This document shows positions 40,608 to 49,620 of a stretch of 64,000 nt of DNA, in pieces. Made by a program: the position numbers and the translations under genes. The notes under the pieces were generated by a model, which saw nothing but the letters and a program-made list of their open reading frames with translations, made no database searches and was not told where the DNA came from. Source of the DNA: Halobacillus halophilus (lineage in GTDB: Bacteria; Bacillota; Bacilli; Bacillales; Halobacillaceae); contig NZ_JAIVAL010000006.1 of NCBI RefSeq assembly GCF_020171985.1, forward strand, positions 62,001 through 126,000, given 5' to 3'. Each line of letters opens with the position of its first letter. Position 1 is the first letter of the stretch.

Positions 40608-41093
40608 TTAGGAGTGAGGTTCTTTTAGTTTTTCAGCAGTACGATCGATCATATCTGCGGACAATTGAAAGGTACTGCTTTTAACGCCTTTCATACGTAA
40701 AATGGCCTTCTCTAACAGATTTAACTGGTCCATATGAATCTCGTGACCTGCCACTTCTTTTACCACGGCATGAGCGTACAGGTTTTCAGGAAAGTTATCC
40801 TTCAGTTCTCGGGCCAGCAGAGCGGGGTCTGGTTCTCCGGCGCAGATATAAAGCGCTACCTTTTTCTGGAGCAGTTCCGTTTCCTTTTCTTCCGCAAACT
40901 GTCTCAACTCTTTTTGAATTTTTCCCATATAAATAGAACCGCCGAGTACAATGGTGTCGTAATCTCGTAAAGGTGGGATCCTCTCCTTCGTAACGGATCT
41001 TACCTGAACCTCTCCCGGCAATTTGGTACGTAACCTGTAGGCCACCTTTTTAGCGCTACCGTGTCTGGTGCCGTAAACGATGAGGGTTTTCAT
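40608..41093 (-). CDS. Flavodoxin-domain protein
   Basis: A 161-residue flavodoxin-like FMN protein, similar in length to menaquinone-dependent protoporphyrinogen oxidase HemG-type proteins. The phosphate-binding loop TRHGSAKKVA is at residues 8-17, and GGSIYMGK and ICAGEPD mark the other FMN loops. Its 5' end overlaps the membrane protein gene by 38 bases, so both are one operon behind a Rex-type operator. Electron transfer to a quinone or a partner in the membrane protein is plausible, not shown. Confidence 0.8.
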   Translation of the reverse strand: MKTLIVYGTRHGSAKKVAYRLRTKLPGEVQVRSVTKERIPPLRDYDTIVLGGSIYMGKIQKELRQFAEEKETELLQKKVALYICAGEPDPALLARELKDNFPENLYAHAVVKEVAGHEIHMDQLNLLEKAILRMKGVKSSTFQLSADMIDRTAEKLKEPHS

Positions 41094-41979
41094 GAGAAGG
41101 ACCTCCTGTTATAGATTTGTGTTCGTTAACGTGTTTCAACATAAGAATAAGACAGTACACAACAAAGATATTCATTAATGGAAACAGGGAAAGTTCTACA
41201 ATGGAAACAGTCTCTCCAGCCCTCATCAAGTTCACCATCATGGCTGTGATCGCTGTCAGCATGGTGATTCCTTTTACAATCAAAATGGTTCCAAGCAAAT
41301 AACCAAATGCTTTTCTTCGAAGAACAAGGACGCCGGACAGAATAGCTGCAGGTACAATAAAACCGAGATCGAGTACCTGAATAATGAGCGTCGTATAATG
41401 TTCGAGACCAACAGGCGGGGTATCCTGAATGATAGCTGGCAGGATCCGACCTAACCACAATGCGAGCAGTAGAATAGCAAGGAAGAATAAAAATCCAGCG
41501 ATTGTTTTTACAGGTACAGCTGCATCAAAGGATTGATGAAGCTTTTCATAATCGAATGACATCATAGTCAGCGTGAAAGCAAAGAACGAAGCGGAAAGCA
41601 GGATAACATACAGTAAGAAGAAATCATTATACATAAGTAACAAAGCGTACGAGGCATAGGTGTACAAAAAGTATCCAATTGTGCCCGCAAGCAGGATGCG
41701 TCCTTTTATACTACCTCTTCTAGCCCAGTGTAAGGAGAACCATAATAACGGCAGTCCTAATAAGAGGGTTACCCAGTCCTGGGCAATCACTTGCGCGGCC
41801 GCACTTACCGAGTCTAATTGGTATAACCCTTTCCCGTATATCGGAATATTCTCTCCCTGAATCGATTGAAACGAAGTGAAGGAAGAATGGCGGCTCGAGG
41901 AAACTCCAACGAATGCTACAAAGAGGGAAACGATACTAGTGAGGTAGACCAGCCAGGTTATTTCTTTTTTGAACTTCAT
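41056..41979 (-). CDS. Integral membrane protein coupled to flavodoxin
   Basis: A 307-residue protein with about eight membrane helices and little soluble sequence. I do not recognise a named family. ATG 41979 follows AGGAGGTG; a GTG within the site (41988) is rejected. Overlap with the flavodoxin gene indicates coupling. The Rex-box 80 bases upstream suggests control by the NADH/NAD+ ratio, so the pair may act under low oxygen. Confidence 0.75.
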   Translation of the reverse strand: MKFKKEITWLVYLTSIVSLFVAFVGVSSSRHSSFTSFQSIQGENIPIYGKGLYQLDSVSAAAQVIAQDWVTLLLGLPLLWFSLHWARRGSIKGRILLAGTIGYFLYTYASYALLLMYNDFFLLYVILLSASFFAFTLTMMSFDYEKLHQSFDAAVPVKTIAGFLFFLAILLLALWLGRILPAIIQDTPPVGLEHYTTLIIQVLDLGFIVPAAILSGVLVLRRKAFGYLLGTILIVKGITMLTAITAMMVNLMRAGETVSIVELSLFPLMNIFVVYCLILMLKHVNEHKSITGGPSHENPHRLRHQTR

Positions 41980-42058
41980 TTTACCCACCTCCTAAATACC
42001 TTCTTACTTATGTTATATCACGGGGGAGAGGTGGATAGGAGGAGCATTGATGACTATA

Positions 42059-42076
42059 TTGTGAATTAATTCACAA
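42059..42076. promoter_or_regulatory. Rex-type operator (redox-responsive)
   Basis: TTGTGAATTAATTCACAA, a perfect 18-bp palindrome, fits the Rex consensus of TTGTGAA, four A/T bases, TTCACAA. It is 80 bases upstream of the membrane/flavodoxin operon (minus strand). Rex is an NADH-sensing repressor. A target on the plus strand would be the RNA region ending at 42302. Confidence 0.75.
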
Positions 42077-42099
42077 AAATTAAAAAGTATGAAAGATAA

Positions 42100-42302
42100 T
42101 TGATTAGTCGGTAAGAAGTGAAGGAGGGTTTTTACCAACACTGTTCGTTCACCTGATCATAGCAAGGTTCTCAGGTCATATTTCGAAGGATTAAATTTGC
42201 TTAGCTGGATCTTGTGCAGGTTTCCAAATACACCCAGATTACCCAGTCCTTTTCATTACCCCTTAGGTTATTCCGAGCTGGAAAACCTGAGGGGTGTTTT
42301 TT
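42100..42302 (+). ncRNA. Possible small RNA with strong terminator
   Basis: ACCCCTTAGGTT (42258-42269) and AACCTGAGGGGT (42284-42295) form a 12-bp stem followed by six T, but no plus-strand gene lies upstream. The preceding sequence has ACCTGA/TCAGGT (about 42156-42179) and GTTCG-type pairs. A terminator without a coding gene suggests an RNA from the Rex-box region rightward; start is a guess. Confidence 0.35.
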
Positions 42303-42536
42303 GTACTTACTACAAAAAATAAATAAGTTTTCGATAAGATTAGACAAATCTTTCATATCGCACGAAATGACAAAAGCCTGTCAATAAAAGAATCACGAGG
42401 GATAGACAGGTAACATTTTAATGCGATAACGTGGTTGAACTTTAAACGGCATTCTTGATGGAAAATTTGGATAATTCTAAAATAAATAGTGGTATATCAA
42501 TTTCCTTAAAATGGATGTCGGAAAGGAGAAACGTTT

Positions 42537-43661
42537 ATGGTAAAACCACGTCCGCAAATCGACCAGATTGCGATGTATTCACCAGGAAAACCGGTCGAAG
42601 AACTGAAGCGTGAAAAAGGACTTACGAAAATTATAAAGATGGCTTCCAATGAGAATCCTTTTGGTTATTCTCCGCTCGCAGCAGAAGCTATACGTACTGA
42701 AATGAAGGAGATTCCGTTATATCCGGAGGTTACTTCACCGCTGCTGGCAGAGAAGTTAGCGAATAAACTCGCTGTCTCACCGGATCAAATCGTATTTGGA
42801 AATGGATCAGATGAAATTATCCGATTACTAACGAGAACATACATAAACGAAGGCGATGAAGTCGTGATGGCCGGGGTAACATTTCCACGTTACAAAACCA
42901 ATGTCATCATCGAAGGCGGCGTTCCCATTGAGATTGAGATGGAGGAGGGCGGCGTGCACGATCTGGAGAAAATGGCCGAAGCTATAAACGAAAAAACAAA
43001 AATGGTGTTTGTCTGCAATCCGAATAACCCGACGGGTACGATTGTACATAAAGAACAATTGAAGGCTTTTATGGATAAAGTTCCTTCCCACGTCCTGCTT
43101 GTCATGGATGAAGCTTATTATGAATACGCGGATTCCCCTCACTATTTAGAATCCATCCCTTTACTCGATCAGTACAAGAATATGGTGATTTTACGGACTT
43201 TTTCTAAAGTCTACGGTCTAGCCGCGTTACGGATTGGCTATGGTCTGATGGCAGCAGAAATGGTCAACGATCTTCATAAAGTGAAAGAACCATTTAATAT
43301 CAACCGGCTGGCTCACGCGGCCGCCTCTGCTTCTTTGGATGATGACGAGTTTCTCTATGAAAGCATTCGATTGAACAAAGAGGGGCGCGAGTTATTAACA
43401 AAGCAATTCGAAGCTATGAATCTATCTTACTTTCCAACTCAAACCAACTTCATTATGGTGGATACCGGCTATCCCGCTGAAGCGGTTTATGAGTATCTAT
43501 TAAATCTTGGTGTGATTATCAGGCCAGGTCACTTAATGGGATATCCAACAATGATTCGTGTGACGATTGGGGAGCAGAAAGACAATCAATATTTTATGGA
43601 CGGTCTGGAAGCCTATTTTATAGAACAGCAAAAAGATGAAAAAGGGGTGTTGAAACGATGA
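42537..43661 (+). CDS. hisC: HisC-like PLP aminotransferase, probable aromatic amino acid aminotransferase
   Basis: A 374-residue class I/II aminotransferase of the histidinol-phosphate aminotransferase family. The PLP Lys is in TFSKVYGLAALRIGYG near residue 223, with NPNNPTGT near 157 and VMDEAYYEY near 187. HisC enzymes in Bacillaceae also act on aromatic amino acids. It is outside any histidine operon; its stop overlaps the start of the E1 alpha gene (ATGA). This and the downstream hpa genes suggest it converts Tyr or Phe into the 2-oxo acid. The symbol follows the family name, not a proven role. About 230 bases of the upstream region hold only a CCTGTC/GACAGG inverted repeat. Confidence 0.85.
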   Translation: MVKPRPQIDQIAMYSPGKPVEELKREKGLTKIIKMASNENPFGYSPLAAEAIRTEMKEIPLYPEVTSPLLAEKLANKLAVSPDQIVFGNGSDEIIRLLTRTYINEGDEVVMAGVTFPRYKTNVIIEGGVPIEIEMEEGGVHDLEKMAEAINEKTKMVFVCNPNNPTGTIVHKEQLKAFMDKVPSHVLLVMDEAYYEYADSPHYLESIPLLDQYKNMVILRTFSKVYGLAALRIGYGLMAAEMVNDLHKVKEPFNINRLAHAAASASLDDDEFLYESIRLNKEGRELLTKQFEAMNLSYFPTQTNFIMVDTGYPAEAVYEYLLNLGVIIRPGHLMGYPTMIRVTIGEQKDNQYFMDGLEAYFIEQQKDEKGVLKR

Positions 43662-44731
43662 ACATGCTTGAGAAATTTCCAATAACGCAATACATCAGTG
43701 AAGAAGGAAAAACGGTTCATTCCGAAGCAACGGACATCACGGCTGATTTGGTCAAGCTTTTTTATGAAAAGATGTTGAGAGCGCGCATGATGGACAAGAA
43801 ATGTGTGAACCTTCAACGCCAGGGCAGGATCGGAACGTATGTGCCTTATGAAGGGCAGGAAGCGGCCCAGGTGGGCAGTGCTTTAGCGGTTGAGAAAGGG
43901 GACTGGATGTTCCCAACTTACCGGGATCATGCGGCAACGATGACATTCGGCCACTCGCTCCGCAATTTATTATTGTATTGGGTAGGACGTATAGAAGGCG
44001 GTATTCCTCCTGAAGGAAAGAATATATTTCCACCAGCGGTTCCGATTGCCTCCCAGCTGCTTCACGCTACCGGTGTCGCCTGGGCAGAGAAAAAGAAAAA
44101 AACAGACCGGGTTTCCCTGGTGTACTTTGGAGATGGGGCCACATCAGAAGGGGATTTTCATGAAGGGCTTAATTTTGCAAGCGTTTTCAAAGTGCCGGTT
44201 GTATTCTTTAATCAGAATAATGGGTATGCCATCAGCGTTCCAATGGAGAAGCAGATGAATTCTAAAACGATCGCTCAAAAAGGATTAGCCTATGAAATCC
44301 CGAGTATCCGTATTGATGGAAATGATATAGTGGCGGTTTATTTAGAAACCAAAAAAGCGGTCGAACGGGCTCGTAACGGTGAAGGACCAACCCTGATTGA
44401 AGCGGTCACCTGGAGATACGGCGCACACACGACTGCAGATGATCCATCCAAATACCGGGATCAAGCCGAAAGTGACCAGAGAAGAACAACGGGCGACCCT
44501 TTACTCAGACTCGAAAAATATATGAAGAATGAAGGGCTGTGGGATGAGGAGTGGGTAACCACTATGGAGAATAAGATCACCAATGAAATCAACACGGCTT
44601 TAGAAGAAATGCAAAATTATCCTGACCCAAGCATTGATGATGTATTTGAAAACGTATTTGAAAAACCAACCTGGACGCTGGATGAACAGCTAAAACAACA
44701 TAGAAGCATAAAGAGGGGGCAAATGTCATGA
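43658..44731 (+). CDS. 2-oxo acid dehydrogenase E1 component, alpha subunit
   Basis: A 357-residue thiamine diphosphate enzyme subunit. The TPP motif GDGATSEGDFHEGLN to NQNN lies around residues 152-186, and FPTYRDHAATMTFG marks the active-site region. It should decarboxylate a 2-oxo acid together with the beta subunit. Family: pyruvate / branched-chain 2-oxo acid E1 alpha. Coupled by ATGA overlaps to both flanking genes. The partner aminotransferase and hpa genes suggest an aromatic 2-oxo acid as substrate, but pyruvate or a branched-chain acid cannot be ruled out. Confidence 0.9.
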   Translation: MNMLEKFPITQYISEEGKTVHSEATDITADLVKLFYEKMLRARMMDKKCVNLQRQGRIGTYVPYEGQEAAQVGSALAVEKGDWMFPTYRDHAATMTFGHSLRNLLLYWVGRIEGGIPPEGKNIFPPAVPIASQLLHATGVAWAEKKKKTDRVSLVYFGDGATSEGDFHEGLNFASVFKVPVVFFNQNNGYAISVPMEKQMNSKTIAQKGLAYEIPSIRIDGNDIVAVYLETKKAVERARNGEGPTLIEAVTWRYGAHTTADDPSKYRDQAESDQRRTTGDPLLRLEKYMKNEGLWDEEWVTTMENKITNEINTALEEMQNYPDPSIDDVFENVFEKPTWTLDEQLKQHRSIKRGQMS

Positions 44732-45726
44732 CGACGGCTATTCAAGTGAGAAAATTAACGATGGTTCAGGCAGTGACAGATGCATTGAAGACCATGCTTC
44801 AAGAGGATGAATCCGTGATTGTGCTTGGAGAAGATGTTGGGAAAAACGGAGGCGTTTTCCGGGCGACGGAAGGATTATTTGATCAGTTCGGAGAGGAGCG
44901 CGTCATCGATACGCCGCTTGCTGAATCAGGAATCGTTGGGACGTCCATTGGTCTTGCGATAAACGGTTTTCGACCTATTGCTGAGATGCAGTTTTTAGGT
45001 TTTATCTATCCAGCCTTTAATCAACTGATGACTCATGCTACTCGCATGCGGCAGCGTACGATGGGACGTTATACGGTGCCAATGGTGATTAGAGCTCCTT
45101 ACGGGGCCGGCGTAAAAGCGCCGGAAATTCATTCCGATAGTGTCGAAGCTTTGTTTACCCAGATTCCTGGCCTAAAAGTCGTAATCCCATCCAACGCTTA
45201 TGATGCAAAAGGTTTGCTGATCGCAAGTATTGAAGATCCGGACCCGGTGCTTTTTCTTGAGCCGATGAGAAGTTATCGTTCATTCCGTACAGAGGTTCCT
45301 GAAGAAAAGTACACCGTCGAGCTCGGTAAAGCTTCCTATCAGAAGAAAGGAAATGACGTTACGGTGCTGACATGGGGTGCGATGGTTCCGGATACGATGA
45401 AAGCTGTCGAAGATTTCGAAAAGCAGCAAAGCGCTTCGTGTGAGGTTATTGATCTAAGAACGCTTTACCCATTAGATAAAGAAACCATTCAGGAGTCGGT
45501 AGAGAAGACAGGCCGCGTCGTTATTGTGCATGAAGCGCCAGCGACGGGGGGAATGAATGCGGAAATCATATCGGTCATTAATGATGCTGCCTTTTTCTAC
45601 TTAAAAGCTCCTGTTCAAAAGGTTACCGGTTTTGACACGCCCGTGCCTGTGTATTCTCTCGAAAAAGAATACCTGCCGAGCAGGGAAAAAATAATTCATG
45701 CCATCAATCAGGCATTATCATACTAG
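44728..45726 (+). CDS. 2-oxo acid dehydrogenase E1 component, beta subunit
   Basis: A 332-residue transketolase-like beta subunit, with GEDVGKNGGVFRATEGL at residues 32-48 and PYGAGVKAPEIHSDSVEALF near 131. The C-terminal domain carries VVIVHEAPATGGMNAEI. It pairs with E1 alpha to form an alpha2-beta2 enzyme. Its start overlaps the E1 alpha stop (ATGA), and the E2 gene follows 12 bases later. Confidence 0.92.
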   Translation: MTTAIQVRKLTMVQAVTDALKTMLQEDESVIVLGEDVGKNGGVFRATEGLFDQFGEERVIDTPLAESGIVGTSIGLAINGFRPIAEMQFLGFIYPAFNQLMTHATRMRQRTMGRYTVPMVIRAPYGAGVKAPEIHSDSVEALFTQIPGLKVVIPSNAYDAKGLLIASIEDPDPVLFLEPMRSYRSFRTEVPEEKYTVELGKASYQKKGNDVTVLTWGAMVPDTMKAVEDFEKQQSASCEVIDLRTLYPLDKETIQESVEKTGRVVIVHEAPATGGMNAEIISVINDAAFFYLKAPVQKVTGFDTPVPVYSLEKEYLPSREKIIHAINQALSY

Positions 45727-45738
45727 GGGGTCCGGATC

Positions 45739-46971
45739 ATGGATGTGAAATTGCATGATATTGGGGAAGGAATGCATGAAGCCGAAATTCTTTATTATTT
45801 TGTGAAAAAAGGGGACTTTGTAAAAAATGATGCTCCTCTTGTTGAAGTTCAGACAGACAAAATGACCGCTGAGCTGACCGCACCAGCAGAAGGGTTTATT
45901 GATGAGATTAAGTATGACGTAGGCGATGTAATTGAAGTAGGTACAACCATTTTGACGATGAGGTCTGAGCAAAAGCAGTCCTCTAAGCAGCCCGTACTTG
46001 CTGGACAGGCAGCTGGTCCAGAGACCTCACAAAGCTCCGGGCCAAGAAATTTTAATTGGGAGATCCCCTCTACCCGGGTGAAGGCTTCGCCTCATACACG
46101 GAGAATCGCCAGAGAACAGGGCATCAAAATTGAAGACGTACAGGGTACAGGAAAAGGAGGACGGATCCTTGATGAAGATGTCTATGCTTTTATAGAAGCG
46201 AAGTCGGAGCCTTCTCCTGTCAAAGAAGTTGAGGTGAAGAACCAGCCGCGAGTTGAATCCGCAGGAAATCAGCAAACCATTCCATTCAGAGGCCGGCGCA
46301 AACAAATCGCCAAAAAAATGACCCAATCGCTATATACGGCTCCTCATGTCACTCATTTTGATGAAGTGGATATGACGGAAGTATTAAAGGTGAAGGATCA
46401 GCTGAAAAAAGGGACAGACCGTCGTCCAGGTGTTCAAGTATCGGTTGCCGCCTTTTTTATCAAAGCTCTCCAGCTTTCCCTTAAAGAGTTTCCGATATTC
46501 AACTCTAAGTTAGATGAAGAGAAAGGAGAAATCCTTTTAGAATCGTCCTATAATATTGGACTTGCTACCGGAACAGAAGAAGGGTTAATCGTACCTGTCT
46601 TAAAAAACGTTGAAAATCTATCATTAGTGGAGATCCATAAACAGATGAAAGACTTAACGAAGAAAGCGGTGGATAATAAGCTATCCGGACAGGATTTACG
46701 GGGAGGGACCTTTACGATTAGTAACGTCGGACCGATGGGAAGTACCGGAGCGACACCGATTTTAAATTATCCGGAAACAGGGCTGATGGCGTTTCATAAA
46801 ACGAAGAAGATGCCTGTAGTCATTGAGGATGAAATTGTCATCAGACAGATGATGAATGTGACGTTGACTTTTGATCACCGAGTGGCCGATGGTTCGCAAT
46901 CCGTTGCCTTTACGAACCGGTTCATTGACTATATTGAAAATCCATATGAGATGCTAGTCGAATTAATCTAG
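45739..46971 (+). CDS. 2-oxo acid dehydrogenase E2 component (dihydrolipoyl acyltransferase)
   Basis: A 410-residue core enzyme: one lipoyl domain (lipoyl Lys in VQTDKMTAELTAP near residue 43), a peripheral subunit-binding domain at about 115-150 (KASPHTRRIAREQGIKIEDV) and the acyltransferase domain with HRVADGSQS near 376. It receives the acyl group from E1 and passes it to CoA. No E3 (lipoamide dehydrogenase) gene follows, so the complex must borrow E3 from another dehydrogenase. Together with E1 this is a complete E1-E2 set. Confidence 0.92.
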   Translation: MDVKLHDIGEGMHEAEILYYFVKKGDFVKNDAPLVEVQTDKMTAELTAPAEGFIDEIKYDVGDVIEVGTTILTMRSEQKQSSKQPVLAGQAAGPETSQSSGPRNFNWEIPSTRVKASPHTRRIAREQGIKIEDVQGTGKGGRILDEDVYAFIEAKSEPSPVKEVEVKNQPRVESAGNQQTIPFRGRRKQIAKKMTQSLYTAPHVTHFDEVDMTEVLKVKDQLKKGTDRRPGVQVSVAAFFIKALQLSLKEFPIFNSKLDEEKGEILLESSYNIGLATGTEEGLIVPVLKNVENLSLVEIHKQMKDLTKKAVDNKLSGQDLRGGTFTISNVGPMGSTGATPILNYPETGLMAFHKTKKMPVVIEDEIVIRQMMNVTLTFDHRVADGSQSVAFTNRFIDYIENPYEMLVELI

Positions 46972-47084
46972 AAAGAACGGATAGCTGTGAACGGGCAAGT
47001 CCGCTCCAATGATTGCCGAAATGAGCTTGGTCAAAATGATTTATATGGTAGAATTTTTTCAATAATCCTGGAGAGGGGAATTAC

Positions 47085-48515
47085 ATGGAAAAAAGAAAGC
47101 CGTCATTTCTCGTTTCAAGTCTTGTTATTCTTTTGATTATTGCCATCCTTGGAGTCAGCATCTTAGTATATGGCACTGCGCCTCATATTCCCATTGTCAT
47201 CGCTGCGGTGATCGTGACCTTATATGGACTAAAGTTAGGGTACAAGTGGAAAGAGTTAGAAAAAGCCATGACCAAAGGCGTCTCCTATGGTGTTCCTGCC
47301 ATCATCATTTTAAGCCTGATTGGAATAACCGTCGGCGTCTGGGTATTGAATGGTACGGTTCAAACCATTACATACTACGGTCTGCAAGTATTATCTCCAT
47401 CCATATTTCTAGTGAGTGCGGTTATTATTACAGCCGTAGTAGCTACGATGACGGGAAGCTCCTGGAGTGCCATCAGCACAATTGGAATTGCCTTGATGGG
47501 CGTGGCTTATGGGATGTCTATCTCACCAGCCGTAACGGCCGGGGCGATTGTAAGCGGGGCCTTGTTTGGAGACAAATTGTCGCCTCTATCGGATACGACC
47601 AACCTGACTGCAGCTACCGCTAAGGTCGATATATTCCAGCACATTCGCCATATGCTCTGGACAACCATTCCAAGCTTAATTCTTACGCTCGGCATCTTTG
47701 CGGCGATTGGCATATTTTCCAGTCGAGAGGCAGCCGATATAGGAAAAGTAGAGTCGATGATGACCACGTTGAATAATGAATTTATGCTTACACCCGTGAC
47801 GCTGATTTCCCCTCTGCTTATTATTATTCTGGCATTTAGAAAAGTGAGTCCGATTCCATCTTTGATTATCGGGCTGGCAGCAGCGGTCATCACTACTTTT
47901 TATACCGTTCCAGGCGTGTCTCTGGGTACCATTATGAACACCGCGCATTTCGGATACACCGCGGATACAGGGGTAGAAGCAATTGATAACTTATTGTCAC
48001 TCGGCGGATTGGATAGTATGCTGTTTGGTGTATCGTTAATTTTGATAGCGCTTTCATTCGGCGGTATTATCCGGGAAATCGGTATAGCTCAAGCCATTAT
48101 TGAAGGCTTGAAGCGGTTTTTACGAAGCAGGGGCAATGTCATTACATCTACCGTGTTGGCTTGTTTAGGAATAAATGTCGTAGTAGGTGAGCAGTATCTG
48201 TCGATCATTCTTCCAGGGCAAATGCTTGAGGAGAGTTATGAGCAGACGAATCTTCATCCTAAAAATATGTCCCGGACGCTTGAAGATGCCGGAACGCTTA
48301 TCCACCCTTTAATTCCATGGGGAGTGACAGGAGCGTTCATTATGACCACATTGAACGTAGGCATCGGCTATATTCCGTTTTCGTTTATCTGTTTCATTTC
48401 GCCGATTATTGCCATCATCTACGGCTACACGGGCTTTACACTAACTCCGCTGGCAACGGAAGATGTGGTGGATTTTGAAAAGCAGCGAGTTTCATCAGGA
48501 ACAGGACGTCCTTAA
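47085..48515 (+). CDS. NhaC-family Na+/H+ antiporter or Na+-coupled carrier
   Basis: A 476-residue membrane protein with about 11-12 membrane segments and NhaC landmarks (VATMTGSSWSAISTIGIALMG, SGALFGDKLSPLSDTTNL). The family includes Na+/H+ antiporters, malate-Na+/lactate antiporters and amino acid carriers. Located between the 2-oxo acid dehydrogenase and hpa genes, it may import an aromatic substrate, but the family alone does not show this. GAGAGGGG precedes the ATG. Confidence 0.85.
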   Translation: MEKRKPSFLVSSLVILLIIAILGVSILVYGTAPHIPIVIAAVIVTLYGLKLGYKWKELEKAMTKGVSYGVPAIIILSLIGITVGVWVLNGTVQTITYYGLQVLSPSIFLVSAVIITAVVATMTGSSWSAISTIGIALMGVAYGMSISPAVTAGAIVSGALFGDKLSPLSDTTNLTAATAKVDIFQHIRHMLWTTIPSLILTLGIFAAIGIFSSREAADIGKVESMMTTLNNEFMLTPVTLISPLLIIILAFRKVSPIPSLIIGLAAAVITTFYTVPGVSLGTIMNTAHFGYTADTGVEAIDNLLSLGGLDSMLFGVSLILIALSFGGIIREIGIAQAIIEGLKRFLRSRGNVITSTVLACLGINVVVGEQYLSIILPGQMLEESYEQTNLHPKNMSRTLEDAGTLIHPLIPWGVTGAFIMTTLNVGIGYIPFSFICFISPIIAIIYGYTGFTLTPLATEDVVDFEKQRVSSGTGRP

Positions 48516-48539
48516 TATAAAGAGAAAAGGAAGATCAAC

Positions 48540-49400
48540 GTGGAAGTTTTAGGACCCATAACTATAACATTTGAAGAACGAGAGCGAACCTTTTATTACA
48601 GCCTGCCTGAACATACAGAGCAGGCGGTCCCCGTTGTATTCTGCTTTCACGGCGCGGGCAGCAGTGGCAGGCATCATATGAAAATTACAGAATTCCACAA
48701 ACTCTCAGAAGAGCATCAGGTCATCACCGTTTTTCCTGATGCGGTTCATTTCGATCCTTCAGACCGTATGACGAAACAATGGAATGAAGGCAGAGAGAAA
48801 AATACCGCGTTTCAGCAGGAGGTCAATGATGTCGGGTTTGTATTGGAATTGATAGAGTGGCTGAAACAACAGTATCCCGTGGATGAAAGCCGAATTTACG
48901 CCACCGGGTTCTCTAACGGATCGGCCTTCAGCTTGAGACTTGGACTTGAATGTCAGGATGTTTTTGCCGGAATAGGAGGCGTTTCTGGTCCCCTGGTCAA
49001 AGATCTAGCCGAGAAGTTTCAATGGAGTAAACCGATGCCCATGCTATTCATCATGGGAACGGAGGATAAGCTCGTTCCTTATGATGGCCATTATGATTCC
49101 ACCTACATGATAGATCAGCTTCTCTCCGCAGAAGAAACGGTGGAGTACTTTGCCTCCTCCTGGGGGGAGCATCGATCCCATCATCAGGAGCGAATCATGG
49201 ATCATGAAGAATACTCTATTGTGAAAAACGCTTACCGGCAAGAAGAAGAAGAGAAGGTGGTGTTTTACTCCATTGAGGGTGGAGGACACACGTGGCCGGG
49301 AGGACCGTTGTCGCAAGCATCCTCCTTAACCGGAAAAGTAGCCGGCCAGCTGGACGCGACGAAAATCCTTTTTCAGCATTTGATTACATTTCAACGCTAA
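48540..49400 (+). CDS. PHB-depolymerase-like (LpqC) alpha/beta hydrolase
   Basis: A 286-residue esterase of the carbohydrate esterase 1 / poly-hydroxybutyrate depolymerase-like family. FCFHGAGSSG is the oxyanion region, the nucleophile Ser is in ATGFSNGSAFS near residue 123, the acid in GTEDKLVPYDGHYD and the His in GGGHTWPGGP near the end. GTG start with AAAAGGAAG. No signal peptide. In this place a thioesterase for the acyl-CoA made by the dehydrogenase, releasing arylacetate, is one possible role, but this is inference. Followed by a terminator. Confidence 0.75.
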   Translation: MEVLGPITITFEERERTFYYSLPEHTEQAVPVVFCFHGAGSSGRHHMKITEFHKLSEEHQVITVFPDAVHFDPSDRMTKQWNEGREKNTAFQQEVNDVGFVLELIEWLKQQYPVDESRIYATGFSNGSAFSLRLGLECQDVFAGIGGVSGPLVKDLAEKFQWSKPMPMLFIMGTEDKLVPYDGHYDSTYMIDQLLSAEETVEYFASSWGEHRSHHQERIMDHEEYSIVKNAYRQEEEEKVVFYSIEGGGHTWPGGPLSQASSLTGKVAGQLDATKILFQHLITFQR

Positions 49401-49402
49401 CC

Positions 49403-49430
49403 AGGGAGCCGATTTTCGGCTCTTTTTTTC
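49403..49430 (+). terminator. Terminator after the esterase gene
   Basis: GAGCCGA and TCGGCTC pair around TTT, followed by eight T residues. It separates the aminotransferase-dehydrogenase-carrier unit from hpaG1. Confidence 0.9.
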
Positions 49431-49620
49431 TGGATTCCAGCAGATATGAGTCTGGAACATGCAGTAGTGTCTATCACAGAGCACAGCTATATCTTTTTCA
49501 TATGCAAAACGAACGTAATCAATATTTTATATATGAAAGATGGAGTGTTAGTTTGTAATTACATGATAATTGTGAATATTTTACAAAATGACACGATTCT
49601 TTCTAAAAGGAGTGAATGAA

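Noticed and set aside
42310-42536. Sigma-54 type promoter for the aromatic gene cluster
   Set aside because: No TGGCA-N7-TTGCA pattern was found upstream of the aminotransferase gene.
49570-49586. TTGTGAATATTTTACAA as a Rex operator upstream of hpaG1
   Set aside because: The second half-site is one base short and deviates from TTCACAA; too weak compared with the perfect site at 42059.
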